A DNA stretch of 64,000 bases from Stenotrophomonas maltophilia (GTDB lineage Bacteria > Pseudomonadota > Gammaproteobacteria > Xanthomonadales > Xanthomonadaceae): assembly GCF_039555535.1 (NCBI RefSeq), contig NZ_CP154630.1:1315001-1379000 (forward strand), in the 5' to 3' direction. Of this stretch, positions 7,693-16,219 are shown piece after piece. The notes below the pieces were generated by a model, which was given only the letters and a program-made list of their open reading frames with translations, ran no database searches and was not told the DNA's origin. The stretch's first letter is position 1; the number at the start of each line of letters is the position of its first letter. Both the position numbers and the translations under genes were made by a program.

Positions 7693-8766
7693 ATGACCCG
7701 TATTATCGAGTTCCTGATCGCCTTGGGGATCGTGGCTGGCCTGTTCGTCATCATTGGCGTATGTCTGCCGGGCGAGCGTCACATCACCGAAAGCATCGAG
7801 ACCAACCGCAAGATGACGATCGTGTACGACACGGTCAGCAGCCTGCGCCGCTTCAAGGACTGGAACCCGCTGGTACTGCGCGATCCCGCCGTTGAACTGA
7901 AGCTGTCCGGCCCGGCCTCCGGCAAGGGCGCCACCCTCGACTTCACCTCCAAGGATCTGGGCACCGGTTCCTGGAAGATCACCGACGCCGAAGAGAACAA
8001 GCGCGTTGCGATCGCCATCGAAGACGGCACCAAGGGTCACGACAAGGTCACCACCTTCACCCTGGAGCCGACCGGCAAGGGCGGCCGTAACGTCAAGATC
8101 ACCCAGGACTACTCGGTGAAGTACGGCTTCGACCTGTTCGGCCGTTACGCCGGCCTGTATGTCAGCCGCCAGATCGGCGACGACATCAAGATGGGTCTGT
8201 CGCGCATGGCCAACATGCTCGCCAGCGTGCCGAACGTCGACTACCGCACCCCGGAAGCGCCGCTGACCGATCTGGCCATCGTCGATGTGCCGGCCGAGGA
8301 CCTGCTGGTCGTCAACGCCGGTAACGTGGATCGCGGTCAGGACACGATCACCAAGTCCATCAAGGACAACCAGGAATGGATCAAGCGCGTGATGGAGGCC
8401 AATGGCCTTGAAGCCGCCGGTCCGTTCCGCATCATCACCACCGACTTCGGTCAGGAGAAGTACGCCTTCGACATCGCCCAGCCGGTGAAGAAGAAGGGTG
8501 CCGAAGGCGCTGCTGCTGAAGCCCTGACCGTCAAGATCGACGGTGGCGCTCCGGTCAAGTACGTGCACGTCGCTCCGCACCGCTCGGCACATGCGGCCTA
8601 CACCGGCCACATGGCGGGTCTGGACGTGGCCCGCAACGGCCTGCGCGCCTGGGCTGTGACGGCGGGCAACGAAGTGATCGACCGTCCGTATGAATCCTGG
8701 AAGGACGGCATCGACAAGTCGTTCACCCCGGAAGGTACCTACGACATCTACTGGGCCGTCAAGTAA
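7693..8766 (+). CDS. SRPBCC (polyketide cyclase-like) protein with GyrI-like C-terminal domain
   Basis: The 357-residue protein starts with one hydrophobic segment (IIEFLIALGIVAGLFVIIGVCL, residues 4-25), probably a signal anchor. Residues 35-180 look like an SRPBCC/START-type ligand-binding fold (TVSSLRRFKDWNPL, a common entry to the domain). The C-terminal half, from about 195, resembles the GyrI-like/AraC effector-binding fold (DLAIVDVPAEDLLVVNAG and a terminal YDIYWAVK). Two small-molecule-binding domains in one anchored protein suggest a ligand sensor or carrier, but no ligand can be named. It stands alone and is followed by a strong terminator. Confidence 0.75.
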   Translation: MTRIIEFLIALGIVAGLFVIIGVCLPGERHITESIETNRKMTIVYDTVSSLRRFKDWNPLVLRDPAVELKLSGPASGKGATLDFTSKDLGTGSWKITDAEENKRVAIAIEDGTKGHDKVTTFTLEPTGKGGRNVKITQDYSVKYGFDLFGRYAGLYVSRQIGDDIKMGLSRMANMLASVPNVDYRTPEAPLTDLAIVDVPAEDLLVVNAGNVDRGQDTITKSIKDNQEWIKRVMEANGLEAAGPFRIITTDFGQEKYAFDIAQPVKKKGAEGAAAEALTVKIDGGAPVKYVHVAPHRSAHAAYTGHMAGLDVARNGLRAWAVTAGNEVIDRPYESWKDGIDKSFTPEGTYDIYWAVK

Positions 8767-8797
8767 GCCTCGGCTGACCCATGTAATGTTGGACACG

Positions 8798-8830
8798 AAA
8801 ACGCGCCGCTCACTGCGGCGCGTTTTTTTT
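8798..8830 (+). terminator. Intrinsic terminator
   Basis: ACGCGCCGC (8801-8809) and GCGGCGCGT (8815-8823) form a 9-bp stem followed by a run of T to 8830. It ends the SRPBCC transcript. Confidence 0.92.
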
Positions 8831-8870
8831 CATCTGGCGCCCGGCAAGGGGCGCTGCGCAAGGAGCCCTC

Positions 8871-9242
8871 ATGTTCAACCTGGAACGTCGCGCACGTAAG
8901 CCTTCCCTGCTGGCCTGTCTCGGCGCGCTGCTGGCGGCCGCCTCGATCGGCCTGTCCGCCTACGCATCGCACGGTGTGGCCGACCCGCTGGCGCAGCAGC
9001 ATCTGAACATGGCGGCGCTGTACGCGTTCGCACATGGTGCGGTGCTGGTGGCGCTCGGGCCGCGCGCGCAGGGCGCGATCGCGCATCTGGCGCTGTACGT
9101 GCTGCTGCTGGGCGTGCTGCTGTTCTCCGGCAGCCTGGTGGGTGGCGCGCTGTGGCAGTGGCCGACGCGGATGGCACCGATCGGTGGCACCAGCATGATG
9201 GCCGGATGGGTGTTGCTGGCGATCAATGCGTTGAGGCGGTAA
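8871..9242 (+). CDS. DUF423 family small membrane protein
   Basis: The 123-residue protein has four hydrophobic segments. It carries the family-typical pattern of a small-residue first helix with ALLAAASIGLSAYASHG, then a second helix AALYAFAHGAVLVAL and a C-terminal APIGGTSMMAGWVLLAI. DUF423 (YgdD-like) proteins are inner-membrane proteins of unknown function. An AAGGAG ribosome binding site precedes the ATG, and the preceding terminator shows it has its own promoter. Confidence 0.88.
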   Translation: MFNLERRARKPSLLACLGALLAAASIGLSAYASHGVADPLAQQHLNMAALYAFAHGAVLVALGPRAQGAIAHLALYVLLLGVLLFSGSLVGGALWQWPTRMAPIGGTSMMAGWVLLAINALRR

Positions 9243-9301
9243 CGGTAGCAGGGCCTTTGCTTCGATCCATGACAATGCGATCGTGAGGGTTCACGGGCGT
9301 T

Positions 9302-9345
9302 ACTTTTCCTTTCGCGCGAAAAGAAAAGCAACCAAAGGAAACGCG
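9302..9345. repeat. TTTTCCTTTCGCGCGAAAAG-type repeat
   Basis: TTTTC, CTTTCGCGCGAAAAG and AAAAG form an imperfect palindrome (9304-9326), followed by AACCAAAGGAAACGCGCC. From memory, similar sequences are common between genes in Xanthomonadaceae; I cannot verify the copy number here. Confidence 0.5.
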
Positions 9346-9417
9346 CCGCCGGCCGCGAGCCGGTGCTGCGCACCGGTCCCCTGTGCTCCTGTGCCCGTCG
9401 AAGGACGGTGCGGAGAG

Positions 9418-9442
9418 CAGCCGAGCATGGCTCGGCGCTAGA
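9418..9442. repeat. SMAG-like palindrome
   Basis: GCAGCCGAGCATGGCTCGGC followed by GCTAG is the minus-orientation SMAG stem, with CTAG in place of the usual CTAC. Confidence 0.65.
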
Positions 9443-9595
9443 GAATCGCAGGCACCTCTTCGCCCTCGCCGGACCTGCGGTGCTCGGCTCGCTTGAGGGC
9501 GGACCCAACAGCCGCGCGCTGATCCGTTGCAGGGTCTCGGAGTGAAGCGACCCGCTCTTGCCTTTGTTCTGTTGTTCCATCCCGGGGCGGACGCG

Positions 9596-9793
9596 CGCGG
9601 AAACTCTCCGTGGCCGGGCGGGTGGGTTGCGCAGGTGCGTAAGCGCCACGGATGGCGCGCCCGGGCCTACAAGGACGTATTTACGGCGTCCCCTGCCACC
9701 GGCCCCCCCCCGCCATCCCACGGAATGCACGCTGTTGCTGTTGTCGTTGCGTCGGCCGTTGCCTCTGCAGGTGCAGGGCTGCAAGCCCTGCCA
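9596..9793 (-). repeat. Composite long-hairpin element, copy E1 (degenerate)
   Basis: Read on the minus strand this has the family order: 19-nt hairpin GCAGGGCT-TGC-AGCCCTGC (9773-9791), the tail ACCTGCAGAGG, a GCAACAGCAAC-rich linker, then a long hairpin (about 9614-9713) and an outer CGGAAACT motif (9598-9605). The core keeps TACG(T)CC and an inner stem GCGCCA/TGGCGC (9643-9648, 9653-9658). The outer arms have decayed and one contains a run of nine C, so this copy is probably eroding. It abuts the 3' end of the eptA-like gene. Confidence 0.7.
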
Positions 9794-9801
9794 AACAAGC
9801 C

Positions 9802-11451
9802 TCAACTCTCGCAGTTGGCGAACAGGTCGCGGTCGCGCTCGTACAGCGAGGTCTTCACCTGCATCAGGCCCAGCACCGACGGGAACAAATTGTCATGGTC
9901 GGTATAGGCCGCCGACCGCTTGCGCACGCACTGCAGGTCCAGCCCGCGGCTGCTGGCGAAGCCCGGCGAGAACCACATCGTCATCGGAACGCGGGTCTGC
10001 TCGGCCGGGGCGATCGCATACGGCACGCCGTGCAGGAACAGGCCCTTCTCGCCCAGCGATTCGCCATGGTCGGACAGGTAGATCATCGCCGTGTCGTAAT
10101 CCTCCATGCCCTGCAGCGTGCCGATGGTCTTGGTCAGGAAATGATCGGTGTACAGCACGGCATTGTCGTAGCTGTTGGTGATCTCTTCGCGCGAGCAGCG
10201 GCCGATGTCACGGGTGTCGCAGGTTGGCTTGAAGCGGGCGAAGGCGGCCGGGTAGCGCTCGAAATACGCGGGGCCGTGGTTGCCAAGCTGATGCAGCACC
10301 ACCACCCGGTCGCCGGGTTTGGCCCGCACCTGGGTGGCCAGGTCCTGCAGCAGGATCTCGTCCATGCAGCGGCCATCGGCACACAGCCCCGGTGTGGTCG
10401 CATCGGACAGCGACTGGAACTCCAGGCCTTCGCACACACCCTTGCAGCCGGACTGGTTGTCACGCCACAGCGGTGCGATGCCTGCACGGTTCAGTACGTG
10501 CAGCAGCGACTGGTGCGCGCGTATTTTCTTTTCGTCGTAGTCGTGGCGCCCCCACGGCGAGAACAGGCACGGCAGCGACACTTCGGTGCTGGTGCCGCAG
10601 GAGTGCATGTCGGGGAAGTTGATCACCGGTGCCTGGGCCAGTTCCGGGGTGGTGTTGCGGCCACCGTTGAGTCCCCAGTTCTGCGCACGCACGGTCTCGC
10701 CCATGACGATCACCAGCAGGCGCGGCTTGCTGGCAGGTGCACGCGGGGTGGCCTTGGCATCGGTGCCGATCGGCAGCTTCGGCGCGCGCTGCACCGGGTT
10801 GTCGCCACGCAGTGCACGCGGCAGGCCCAGCAGCACGTTGGCCGGGGTGGCGAGGTAACGCACTTCACGCTGGTTGCGCATCAGCGCGGAGACATCCTGG
10901 AACGAGATCAGCGCACCGCCAACGGCGGTCACCGCTGCCACGACCAGGAAGCCGAGGCGCCACAGCAGGCTGCGGCCCCAGCTGCGGCGGCGCAGCTGCA
11001 CGCGCCACAGCACGATCATCGGCAGGATGGCCAGCAGCAGCACCGGCCACAGCAGCGACATGGTCATCAGCTCGCGGCTTTCCTTGGGGTCGGTCGCCAG
11101 TACGTTGCGCAGCATGTCCGCATCCAGGTAGATGTGGTAGCGGCTCATGTAGTGCGCAGCGAACGCTGTCACCAGCAGCAACAGGCTGATCACCACCTTG
11201 GCATTCCAGCGCCAGACCAGGATGCCCAGCAGTACGCCGTGTGCACCCAGCAGCAACAGCAGCAGCGAAAGCCCGTAGCGCAGGCTGCCCGGATGGCTGG
11301 CCATTGCGCTGTGCCAGAACAGGCCGTTGCCGGCCACCGCGAAGAACAGACTGGTCAGCGCGATCAGTGCTTCGGTGGAAAGCTGCGGCCGCCAGTGGCG
11401 AAGACCCGCAAGGGCGGGGAGGCGGGCGGGGCGTTGGACCGATGCACTCAT
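9802..11451 (-). CDS. eptA: Phosphoethanolamine-lipid A transferase (EptA/MCR type)
   Basis: The 549-residue protein has five N-terminal membrane helices (to about residue 185) and a periplasmic sulfatase/alkaline-phosphatase-like domain. Catalytic features are visible: Glu252 in VMGETVRAQNWG, the phosphoenzyme Thr289 in CGTSTEVSLPC, and DHGESLGE near the C-terminus for metal binding. Such enzymes transfer phosphoethanolamine from phosphatidylethanolamine to lipid A phosphates, lowering affinity for polymyxins and cationic peptides. I start at MSASVQRPAR, whose ATG overlaps the PAP2 stop by 4 nt (ATGA), so the two are coupled. Chromosomal homologues of this kind occur in the genus; activity on lipid A is inferred. 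Confidence 0.92.
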   Translation of the reverse strand: MSASVQRPARLPALAGLRHWRPQLSTEALIALTSLFFAVAGNGLFWHSAMASHPGSLRYGLSLLLLLLGAHGVLLGILVWRWNAKVVISLLLLVTAFAAHYMSRYHIYLDADMLRNVLATDPKESRELMTMSLLWPVLLLAILPMIVLWRVQLRRRSWGRSLLWRLGFLVVAAVTAVGGALISFQDVSALMRNQREVRYLATPANVLLGLPRALRGDNPVQRAPKLPIGTDAKATPRAPASKPRLLVIVMGETVRAQNWGLNGGRNTTPELAQAPVINFPDMHSCGTSTEVSLPCLFSPWGRHDYDEKKIRAHQSLLHVLNRAGIAPLWRDNQSGCKGVCEGLEFQSLSDATTPGLCADGRCMDEILLQDLATQVRAKPGDRVVVLHQLGNHGPAYFERYPAAFARFKPTCDTRDIGRCSREEITNSYDNAVLYTDHFLTKTIGTLQGMEDYDTAMIYLSDHGESLGEKGLFLHGVPYAIAPAEQTRVPMTMWFSPGFASSRGLDLQCVRKRSAAYTDHDNLFPSVLGLMQVKTSLYERDRDLFANCES

Positions 11452-12200
11452 GCGTTTGCCTCCTGGCGGTTGGGACGGTCCAGCTGACGGCGGATCAGAA
11501 CATACAGGCCCAGCGAAAGCAGCCAACATATCAACGCAGTGGCAACGTCATGCGAAAGGAAATGGGCGCCCCGCAGCTGCTGGCTGATGCCGAATACCAG
11601 GCCGGTGCCGAGGCCGATCCACAGCCCGGCCCAGCGCCAGGAGGGGCGCCACAGCAACGCGAAGAAATACAGGCAGAGCCACGCGTAGCCTGCGCTGGCA
11701 TGCCCCGCCGGGAAGCAGGCCTGCGCGGCCATGCCTGCGGGGCGCGCCGTGAAAAGCCCGATGAAAGGCTGGTGGCCGCCGTAGCGGAGCAGGTCCCACG
11801 GGCATTCCATCGGTACCAGCGACTTCAGCAGGGAGATCACGCCGGTGCCCAGAGCCATGGCAATCACGACATAAAGCAGCGCCCATTGCAGGGTGCGATC
11901 ACGTCCTTTGCGCCAGTGGTGGAAGCACAGCAGGATCACGACCAGCGCCGCTGCCGTGCTCAGCCATTTGCCGGCCTTGTGCACGACGCTGCGGGTGATC
12001 CAGGCGTCCTGCAACGCCCAATGGCCGCCTTCAAGGCGGAACAGATGATCGGCCACCCATTGATCGCCGCCGAAGCCCATCAGCAGCGTAAACAAGGGCA
12101 GACCGATTGCGACAGGCAGCCAGAGGTGAATTACGGCAAATCGAGACGCCAGTGGCGATGTCGCAAGCGGCGCTACCGAATCAAGTGGACGGACGGGCAT
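11448..12200 (-). CDS. PAP2 family lipid phosphatase
   Basis: The 250-residue membrane protein has about six helices and the three phosphatase motifs: KSLVPMECPW (motif 1, where CP stands in place of the usual RP), CFPAGHAS (motif 2, PSGH-like) and RGAHFLSHD (motif 3, with catalytic His and Asp). PAP2 proteins such as LpxE or LpxT remove or add phosphate on lipid A or undecaprenyl carriers. Coupling to the eptA-like gene suggests a role on lipid A phosphates or in recycling its by-product. Which lipid it acts on cannot be read from the sequence. Confidence 0.88.
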   Translation of the reverse strand: MPVRPLDSVAPLATSPLASRFAVIHLWLPVAIGLPLFTLLMGFGGDQWVADHLFRLEGGHWALQDAWITRSVVHKAGKWLSTAAALVVILLCFHHWRKGRDRTLQWALLYVVIAMALGTGVISLLKSLVPMECPWDLLRYGGHQPFIGLFTARPAGMAAQACFPAGHASAGYAWLCLYFFALLWRPSWRWAGLWIGLGTGLVFGISQQLRGAHFLSHDVATALICWLLSLGLYVLIRRQLDRPNRQEANA

Positions 12201-12280
12201 GCTGGGAAGGGGCGGTTCGGGAATCCGCGGTCATGCTCGTCACCTGGATGTCGGAGAAGGGTCGGACGCTCGTTCGTGCC

Positions 12281-12308
12281 GGGTTAATGTTCGTCCTGCA
12301 CGTGTCAA
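12281..12308 (-). promoter_or_regulatory. Candidate sigma-70 promoter for the PAP2-eptA pair
   Basis: On the minus strand a perfect TTGACA (12308-12303) is followed after 16 nt by TAACCC (12286-12281), a weak -10. It lies about 80 nt upstream of the PAP2 start, just after the arnT-like stop. Position is good, but the -10 is poor. Confidence 0.35.
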
Positions 12309-12311
12309 CGT

Positions 12312-14042
12312 TCAGTCTTCTTCGGCGGTCGATCCTGTCCGCTCGGCGTGGCATTCCGGGTTCCAAGCGGTACCGGGAAGCAGTTGCCAACGGTTCCTGT
12401 TGGCAACACCGATGTCGATCACCTTGGCCGGATCCACGCAGGGGCTCATCGCGTCGTCCAGCACCAGCAGCCAGCGCTTGTCTGGCGCCTCGGCCAGCCA
12501 CGGGCCGGCGTCATGCCATTGCTCGGCCCAGGGGCGCTTGAAGCCGAACTCGCGTACCGGGCGGTCGGCCTGCAGCAGGTTCTGTTCGCGCCAGGCCACC
12601 AGCGCCAGTTCGGCGTCTGGTCCGATCCGCGCGCCGACCCGGCGCATCAGCGCCGACGCCGAGGCGTAGGGGTCCAGCGCCGGGATCAGCACCAGGCCGT
12701 AGAGCATCCACAGCATGCCGTGGGTCAGCAGCACCAGCGTTGCCGCGCGGCGTACCCGCAGCCACACGATCAGCGTGGCCAGGGCAATGGCAAAGGTGAG
12801 CAGGCCATCCCCCAGCACGGGCAGCAGGGTGTCGGGCATCGCCCGGCGTTCCAGCTGGGCCACCGCCCACGGGTGTTCGGTCATCAGCATCACGCCCAGC
12901 GTGCCGGTGGCCAGCATCAGCACCACGCTGTAGCCGAACAGATAGCGGCGCACGCACAGGCGGCGCAACAGGCCGGGCAGCAGCGGTGCCACGGCCAGCG
13001 CCATGGCCGGCAGCATCGGCAGCAGGTACACCTCACGCTTGCCTGGGCTGGCGCTGAAGAACACCAGCACCAGCACGGCCCAGCCCAGCAGCAGCCACTG
13101 GCGGCGGTCGCCTCGGCGGATACGGCGCCACCAGGGCTTGAACAGCATCGGCAGCAGCAGGCTGCCCGGCAGCCACAGGGTCAGGATCACCTGCAGGTAG
13201 TACCAGGCGGGCTGCCGGTGGTGCCAGGCATTGGCGTAACGGGTACCGGTCTGCTTGAACAACAGCTCATGCGCGTAGGCCTGCAGTTCGGCCGTGGGCG
13301 TGTGCAGCAGGGCCCAGCCCAGCGGCGCCAGCCACACACCGACACCCAGCAGGAAGGCGGGGATCAGCCACAGCAGGGTGGCCGGATGCGGGCCTTCCAC
13401 CGTGTACCCCCGGCGACGCTGGTACAGCCACCAGCCAAACCAGGGCAGCACCATCAGCAGCGGCAGGAAGCCCACGCCCTTGGTCACGGTACCCACGCCG
13501 GCGGCAAAGCCGGCCAGCCACAGGGCGGGCAGATTGCGGCGTTCGCACAGGTGGCGCATCAGGCCCCACAGGGCCACGGTGGTCATGCCCACCAGCACCA
13601 TGTCGATCTGCGCGCGCTTGGCCATCAGCCCGAACTGCAGGGTGCAGAACAGCGCCGCCAGGGCGTAGATGGAATGCCGTGGCGACCACAGCCGCCGTGC
13701 CAGGTCCGACACCAGCCACAGGCTGAGCAGGGCGCCCAGCAACGACGGCAGCAGGAACGACCACTGCCAGCTGCCGACGATCTCGTAGGCGGCCGCCTGC
13801 AGCCACATGAAGACCGGCGGCTTCTCCGCATACAGCTCCACGCCGCGGTGCGGCAGCAGCCATTGCCCGCTCTCGACCATGGTCCTCGCCGCCAGCACGA
13901 AGCGTGGCTCGTCCGGCGGCTGCGGTTGCCGAAGGCCGATCCCCGCTGCCAGCGCAGCAATGATCAGCAGCCACAACAGGGGCAGGCGCCAACGGCGGGG
14001 CAGGGCTACGGGCACGGCAGGCTCCGGGAGCAAAACGGCCAT
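12312..14042 (-). CDS. ArnT-like glycosyltransferase (GT-C/PMT family)
   Basis: The 576-residue protein has about 12 membrane helices. The first periplasmic loop reads PDEPRFVLAARTM, the acidic catalytic site of GT-C enzymes, followed by YAEKPPVFMWL, as in ArnT. ArnT transfers 4-amino-4-deoxy-L-arabinose from undecaprenyl phosphate to lipid A. No arn biosynthesis genes are in the window, so the donor sugar may differ. Position beside eptA and PAP2 genes and divergent from a PmrAB-like pair supports lipid A modification. The C-terminal soluble domain (about 430-576) is variable in the family. Confidence 0.85.
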   Translation of the reverse strand: MAVLLPEPAVPVALPRRWRLPLLWLLIIAALAAGIGLRQPQPPDEPRFVLAARTMVESGQWLLPHRGVELYAEKPPVFMWLQAAAYEIVGSWQWSFLLPSLLGALLSLWLVSDLARRLWSPRHSIYALAALFCTLQFGLMAKRAQIDMVLVGMTTVALWGLMRHLCERRNLPALWLAGFAAGVGTVTKGVGFLPLLMVLPWFGWWLYQRRRGYTVEGPHPATLLWLIPAFLLGVGVWLAPLGWALLHTPTAELQAYAHELLFKQTGTRYANAWHHRQPAWYYLQVILTLWLPGSLLLPMLFKPWWRRIRRGDRRQWLLLGWAVLVLVFFSASPGKREVYLLPMLPAMALAVAPLLPGLLRRLCVRRYLFGYSVVLMLATGTLGVMLMTEHPWAVAQLERRAMPDTLLPVLGDGLLTFAIALATLIVWLRVRRAATLVLLTHGMLWMLYGLVLIPALDPYASASALMRRVGARIGPDAELALVAWREQNLLQADRPVREFGFKRPWAEQWHDAGPWLAEAPDKRWLLVLDDAMSPCVDPAKVIDIGVANRNRWQLLPGTAWNPECHAERTGSTAEED

Positions 14043-14146
14043 TCTGAGGTGGCAGGGGTGGGAAAAGCGTCAGAGCGGCGCCGGGGCGACCGCATTCCGA
14101 CATGTGCGGCGCTACCATGGTACGAACTTCCGTGGATGTTTCGTGC

Positions 14147-14860
14147 ATGCGTCTGTTGGTGATCGAGGACAACCGCCAGCTGGTGGCCAACCTGTTCGAC
14201 TATTTCGAGTCGCGCGGGCACGTGCTCGACGTGGCGCCGGATGGCATTACCGGACTGCACCTGGCCGGAAGCCATCCATATGACGCGGTCATCCTGGACT
14301 GGATGCTGCCGCGCATGGAGGGCCCGGAGGTGCTGCGCCGGCTGCGCACCGAGCATGCATCGGAAGTGCCGGTGATCATGCTGACCGCGCGTGACGAGCT
14401 GCCGGACAAGATTGCCGGCTTCCGTGCCGGCGCCGACGACTACCTGACCAAGCCGTTCGCGCTGCCGGAACTGGAGGTGCGGCTGGAAGCGCTGCTGCTG
14501 CGCGCGCAGGGACGCAACCCGCGCAGGCGCCTGCAGGTGGGCGACCTGGTGCTGGATCTGGCCACCCTGGAAGCCCAGCGCGGCAACCAGGTGCTGCACC
14601 TGTACCCGGCCTGCCGCAAACTGCTGGAGGTGTTGATGCGCGCCAGCCCGGGCGCGGTCACCCGCCAGCAGCTGGAATTCGCCCTGTGGGGCGACGAACC
14701 GCCGGATGGCGATCTGCTGCGTTCGCATGTCTACGAACTGCGCCGCAGCGTCGATGGTCCGTTCGCCGAGAAACTGATCCATACCCTGCCGCGGGTGGGC
14801 TACCGGCTGGCGGTGACCACCGCCAGCGATGCGAGCAAGGATGGCGATGAAGGCGCGTAA
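14147..14860 (+). CDS. OmpR/PmrA-like response regulator
   Basis: The 237-residue regulator has a receiver domain with Asp7-Asp8-like ED, phospho-acceptor Asp51 in VILDWMLPRMEGPE and TKPF for the conserved Lys. A winged-helix DNA-binding domain follows (RSHVYELRRSVDGPF, then LIHTLPRVGYRL). I start at MRLLVIEDN (14147); a longer frame to 14102 adds residues without homology. The gene is divergent from the arnT-like gene with a 104-nt shared control region and overlaps its kinase. Control of the neighbouring lipid A genes is inferred from position. Confidence 0.93.
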   Translation: MRLLVIEDNRQLVANLFDYFESRGHVLDVAPDGITGLHLAGSHPYDAVILDWMLPRMEGPEVLRRLRTEHASEVPVIMLTARDELPDKIAGFRAGADDYLTKPFALPELEVRLEALLLRAQGRNPRRRLQVGDLVLDLATLEAQRGNQVLHLYPACRKLLEVLMRASPGAVTRQQLEFALWGDEPPDGDLLRSHVYELRRSVDGPFAEKLIHTLPRVGYRLAVTTASDASKDGDEGA

Positions 14861-16133
14861 GCCGGGGCCGCTGTACCGGCGCGTGGTGTGGTGGTTGCTG
14901 GGCTATCTGGCGCTGCTGTCGATCGCGGTGTTCAGCGTCGGCAACTATGTGCATGAACATGCCGAGCATGCCGCCTGGCGCGCACTGCTCAATTCCGAAC
15001 TGGACAGCATCGTCGAGCACGTCGAGCACGAGCCGCATTACCGCTGGCAGGATTCGGACACGCTCAGCCTGTACCGCTTCGATGCGGTCAACCTGCCCCA
15101 GGGCCTGCGCACATTGCATCCGGGGCTGCATGACGGCGTGATGGTCAAGGGGCGTGAGACGGCGGTGATGGTGCGCGAAACCGAGTCGATGGGCCGGGTC
15201 GCGCTGGTTCTGGACATCTCCGACTTCCATGACCTGGAACAGTTCGCCACGCGCTGGGTGATGCTGGCCGGGGTGATCATGATCTTCGTCACCGTGCTGA
15301 TGGCGTCGTTCGGTATGGAGCGCATGGTGCGTCCGTTGAGCCTGCTGGCGCAGCACATCGCCGCGCTGCGGCCGGGCGTTCAGGGCCAGCGCATCGAGGT
15401 CGATCCGCGTGGCAGCTCGGAGCTGCACACCATCGCCGATGCGCTGAACGACTATCTGGACCGCAACGAGCAGTTCGTCGAACGCGAGCGGGTCTTCATC
15501 AGCACCGCCAGCCATGAACTGCGCACGCCGATCGCGGTGATGACCGGCGCTGCCGAGCTGGCGCTGGAGCAGCCGGGGCTGCCCGAGCGTGCACGTCAGC
15601 AGATGCAGCGCGTGCTGCGCACCGCGCAGAGCGTGGAGCAGCTGATCGAACTGTTGCTGGTGCTGGCCCGTGATCCGGCGCGCCTGGCCGCGCGCGCCGA
15701 GCGCATCGCGCTGGACCAGCTGTTGCCGGAAATCGTTGACGACCATCGTCACCTGCTCGGCGACAAGGACCTGAGCATCGGCATCCAGGCTGCGCCGGTG
15801 GACATCGTCGCGCCGCTGGCCGTTGTGCAGGCGGCGATCGGCAACCTGCTGCGCAATGCCATCGAGAACAGTGGGCGCGGCCATATCGAACTGCGGCTGA
15901 GTTCGTCGGCGGTGTTGACCCTGCAGGATCCGGGGCATGGCATGAGCCCGGAGGAGATTGCGGCGATCCACGCGCGCATGGCCCGTGGTGAACGCGCGGA
16001 CCGTGGCGGCGGCATCGGCCTGGATCTGATCGCACGACTGTGTGAACACCTGGGCTGGACCCTGCAGCTGCATCCCTGTGACCCGCGCGGAACGCGCGCC
16101 ACGCTCGATTTCAGCGCCTCACGTCCGGCCTGA
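14847..16133 (+). CDS. PmrB-like sensor histidine kinase
   Basis: The 428-residue kinase has membrane helices at about 12-33 and 137-155, with a roughly 100-residue periplasmic sensor between them that is rich in His, Glu and Asp. A HAMP-like linker leads to the H box FISTASHELRTPIA (His223), then the N box GNLLRNAIENSG and the G boxes DPGHGM and GGGIGLDLI. I chose ATG 14847 because AAGGA ends 5 nt before it; ATGs at 14829 and 14841 are alternatives. It overlaps the regulator by 14 nt. The acidic sensor suits metal or cationic peptide sensing, by analogy with PmrB. Confidence 0.92.
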   Translation: MKARKPGPLYRRVVWWLLGYLALLSIAVFSVGNYVHEHAEHAAWRALLNSELDSIVEHVEHEPHYRWQDSDTLSLYRFDAVNLPQGLRTLHPGLHDGVMVKGRETAVMVRETESMGRVALVLDISDFHDLEQFATRWVMLAGVIMIFVTVLMASFGMERMVRPLSLLAQHIAALRPGVQGQRIEVDPRGSSELHTIADALNDYLDRNEQFVERERVFISTASHELRTPIAVMTGAAELALEQPGLPERARQQMQRVLRTAQSVEQLIELLLVLARDPARLAARAERIALDQLLPEIVDDHRHLLGDKDLSIGIQAAPVDIVAPLAVVQAAIGNLLRNAIENSGRGHIELRLSSSAVLTLQDPGHGMSPEEIAAIHARMARGERADRGGGIGLDLIARLCEHLGWTLQLHPCDPRGTRATLDFSASRPA

Positions 16134-16148
16134 ACCGGCCGTCCTGCG

Positions 16149-16199
16149 GGATGCCAACCTCGGTTGGCATGCCGTCCATCGACCAAGGTCGACGCCTAC
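16149..16199. repeat. SMAG-type palindromes, minus orientation
   Basis: GATGCCAACC pairs with GGTTGGCAT, and TCGACC with GGTCGA, ending GCCTAC, the reverse complement of a GTAG head. The two hairpins lie between the convergent kinase and VOC genes. Confidence 0.7.
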
Positions 16200-16219
16200 C
16201 CAAGCAATGGCTGTCCGCA

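Larger units (their letters stand above)
9243..9801. other. Gene-free stretch of repeats (559 nt)
   Basis: I see no credible gene here. The stretch holds an AAAGAAAAG palindromic repeat near 9302-9345, a GC-rich tract, one SMAG-like hairpin (9418-9442), and a minus-orientation copy of the composite long-hairpin element (9596-9793). The motif GGAGTGAAGCGACC at 9538-9551 recurs in reverse complement at 26213-26225 as GGTCGCTTCGCTC, so it seems to belong to the same composite family. Confidence 0.7.

Noticed and set aside
9652..11487. Plus-strand frame covering the E1 repeat and opposite the eptA-like gene
   Set aside because: Shadow composition and overlap with a repeat; the minus-strand gene has catalytic motifs.
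12348..14162. 604-residue plus-strand frame opposite the ArnT-like gene
   Set aside because: Gln/His/Arg-rich antisense shadow; the minus strand encodes a recognisable glycosyltransferase.
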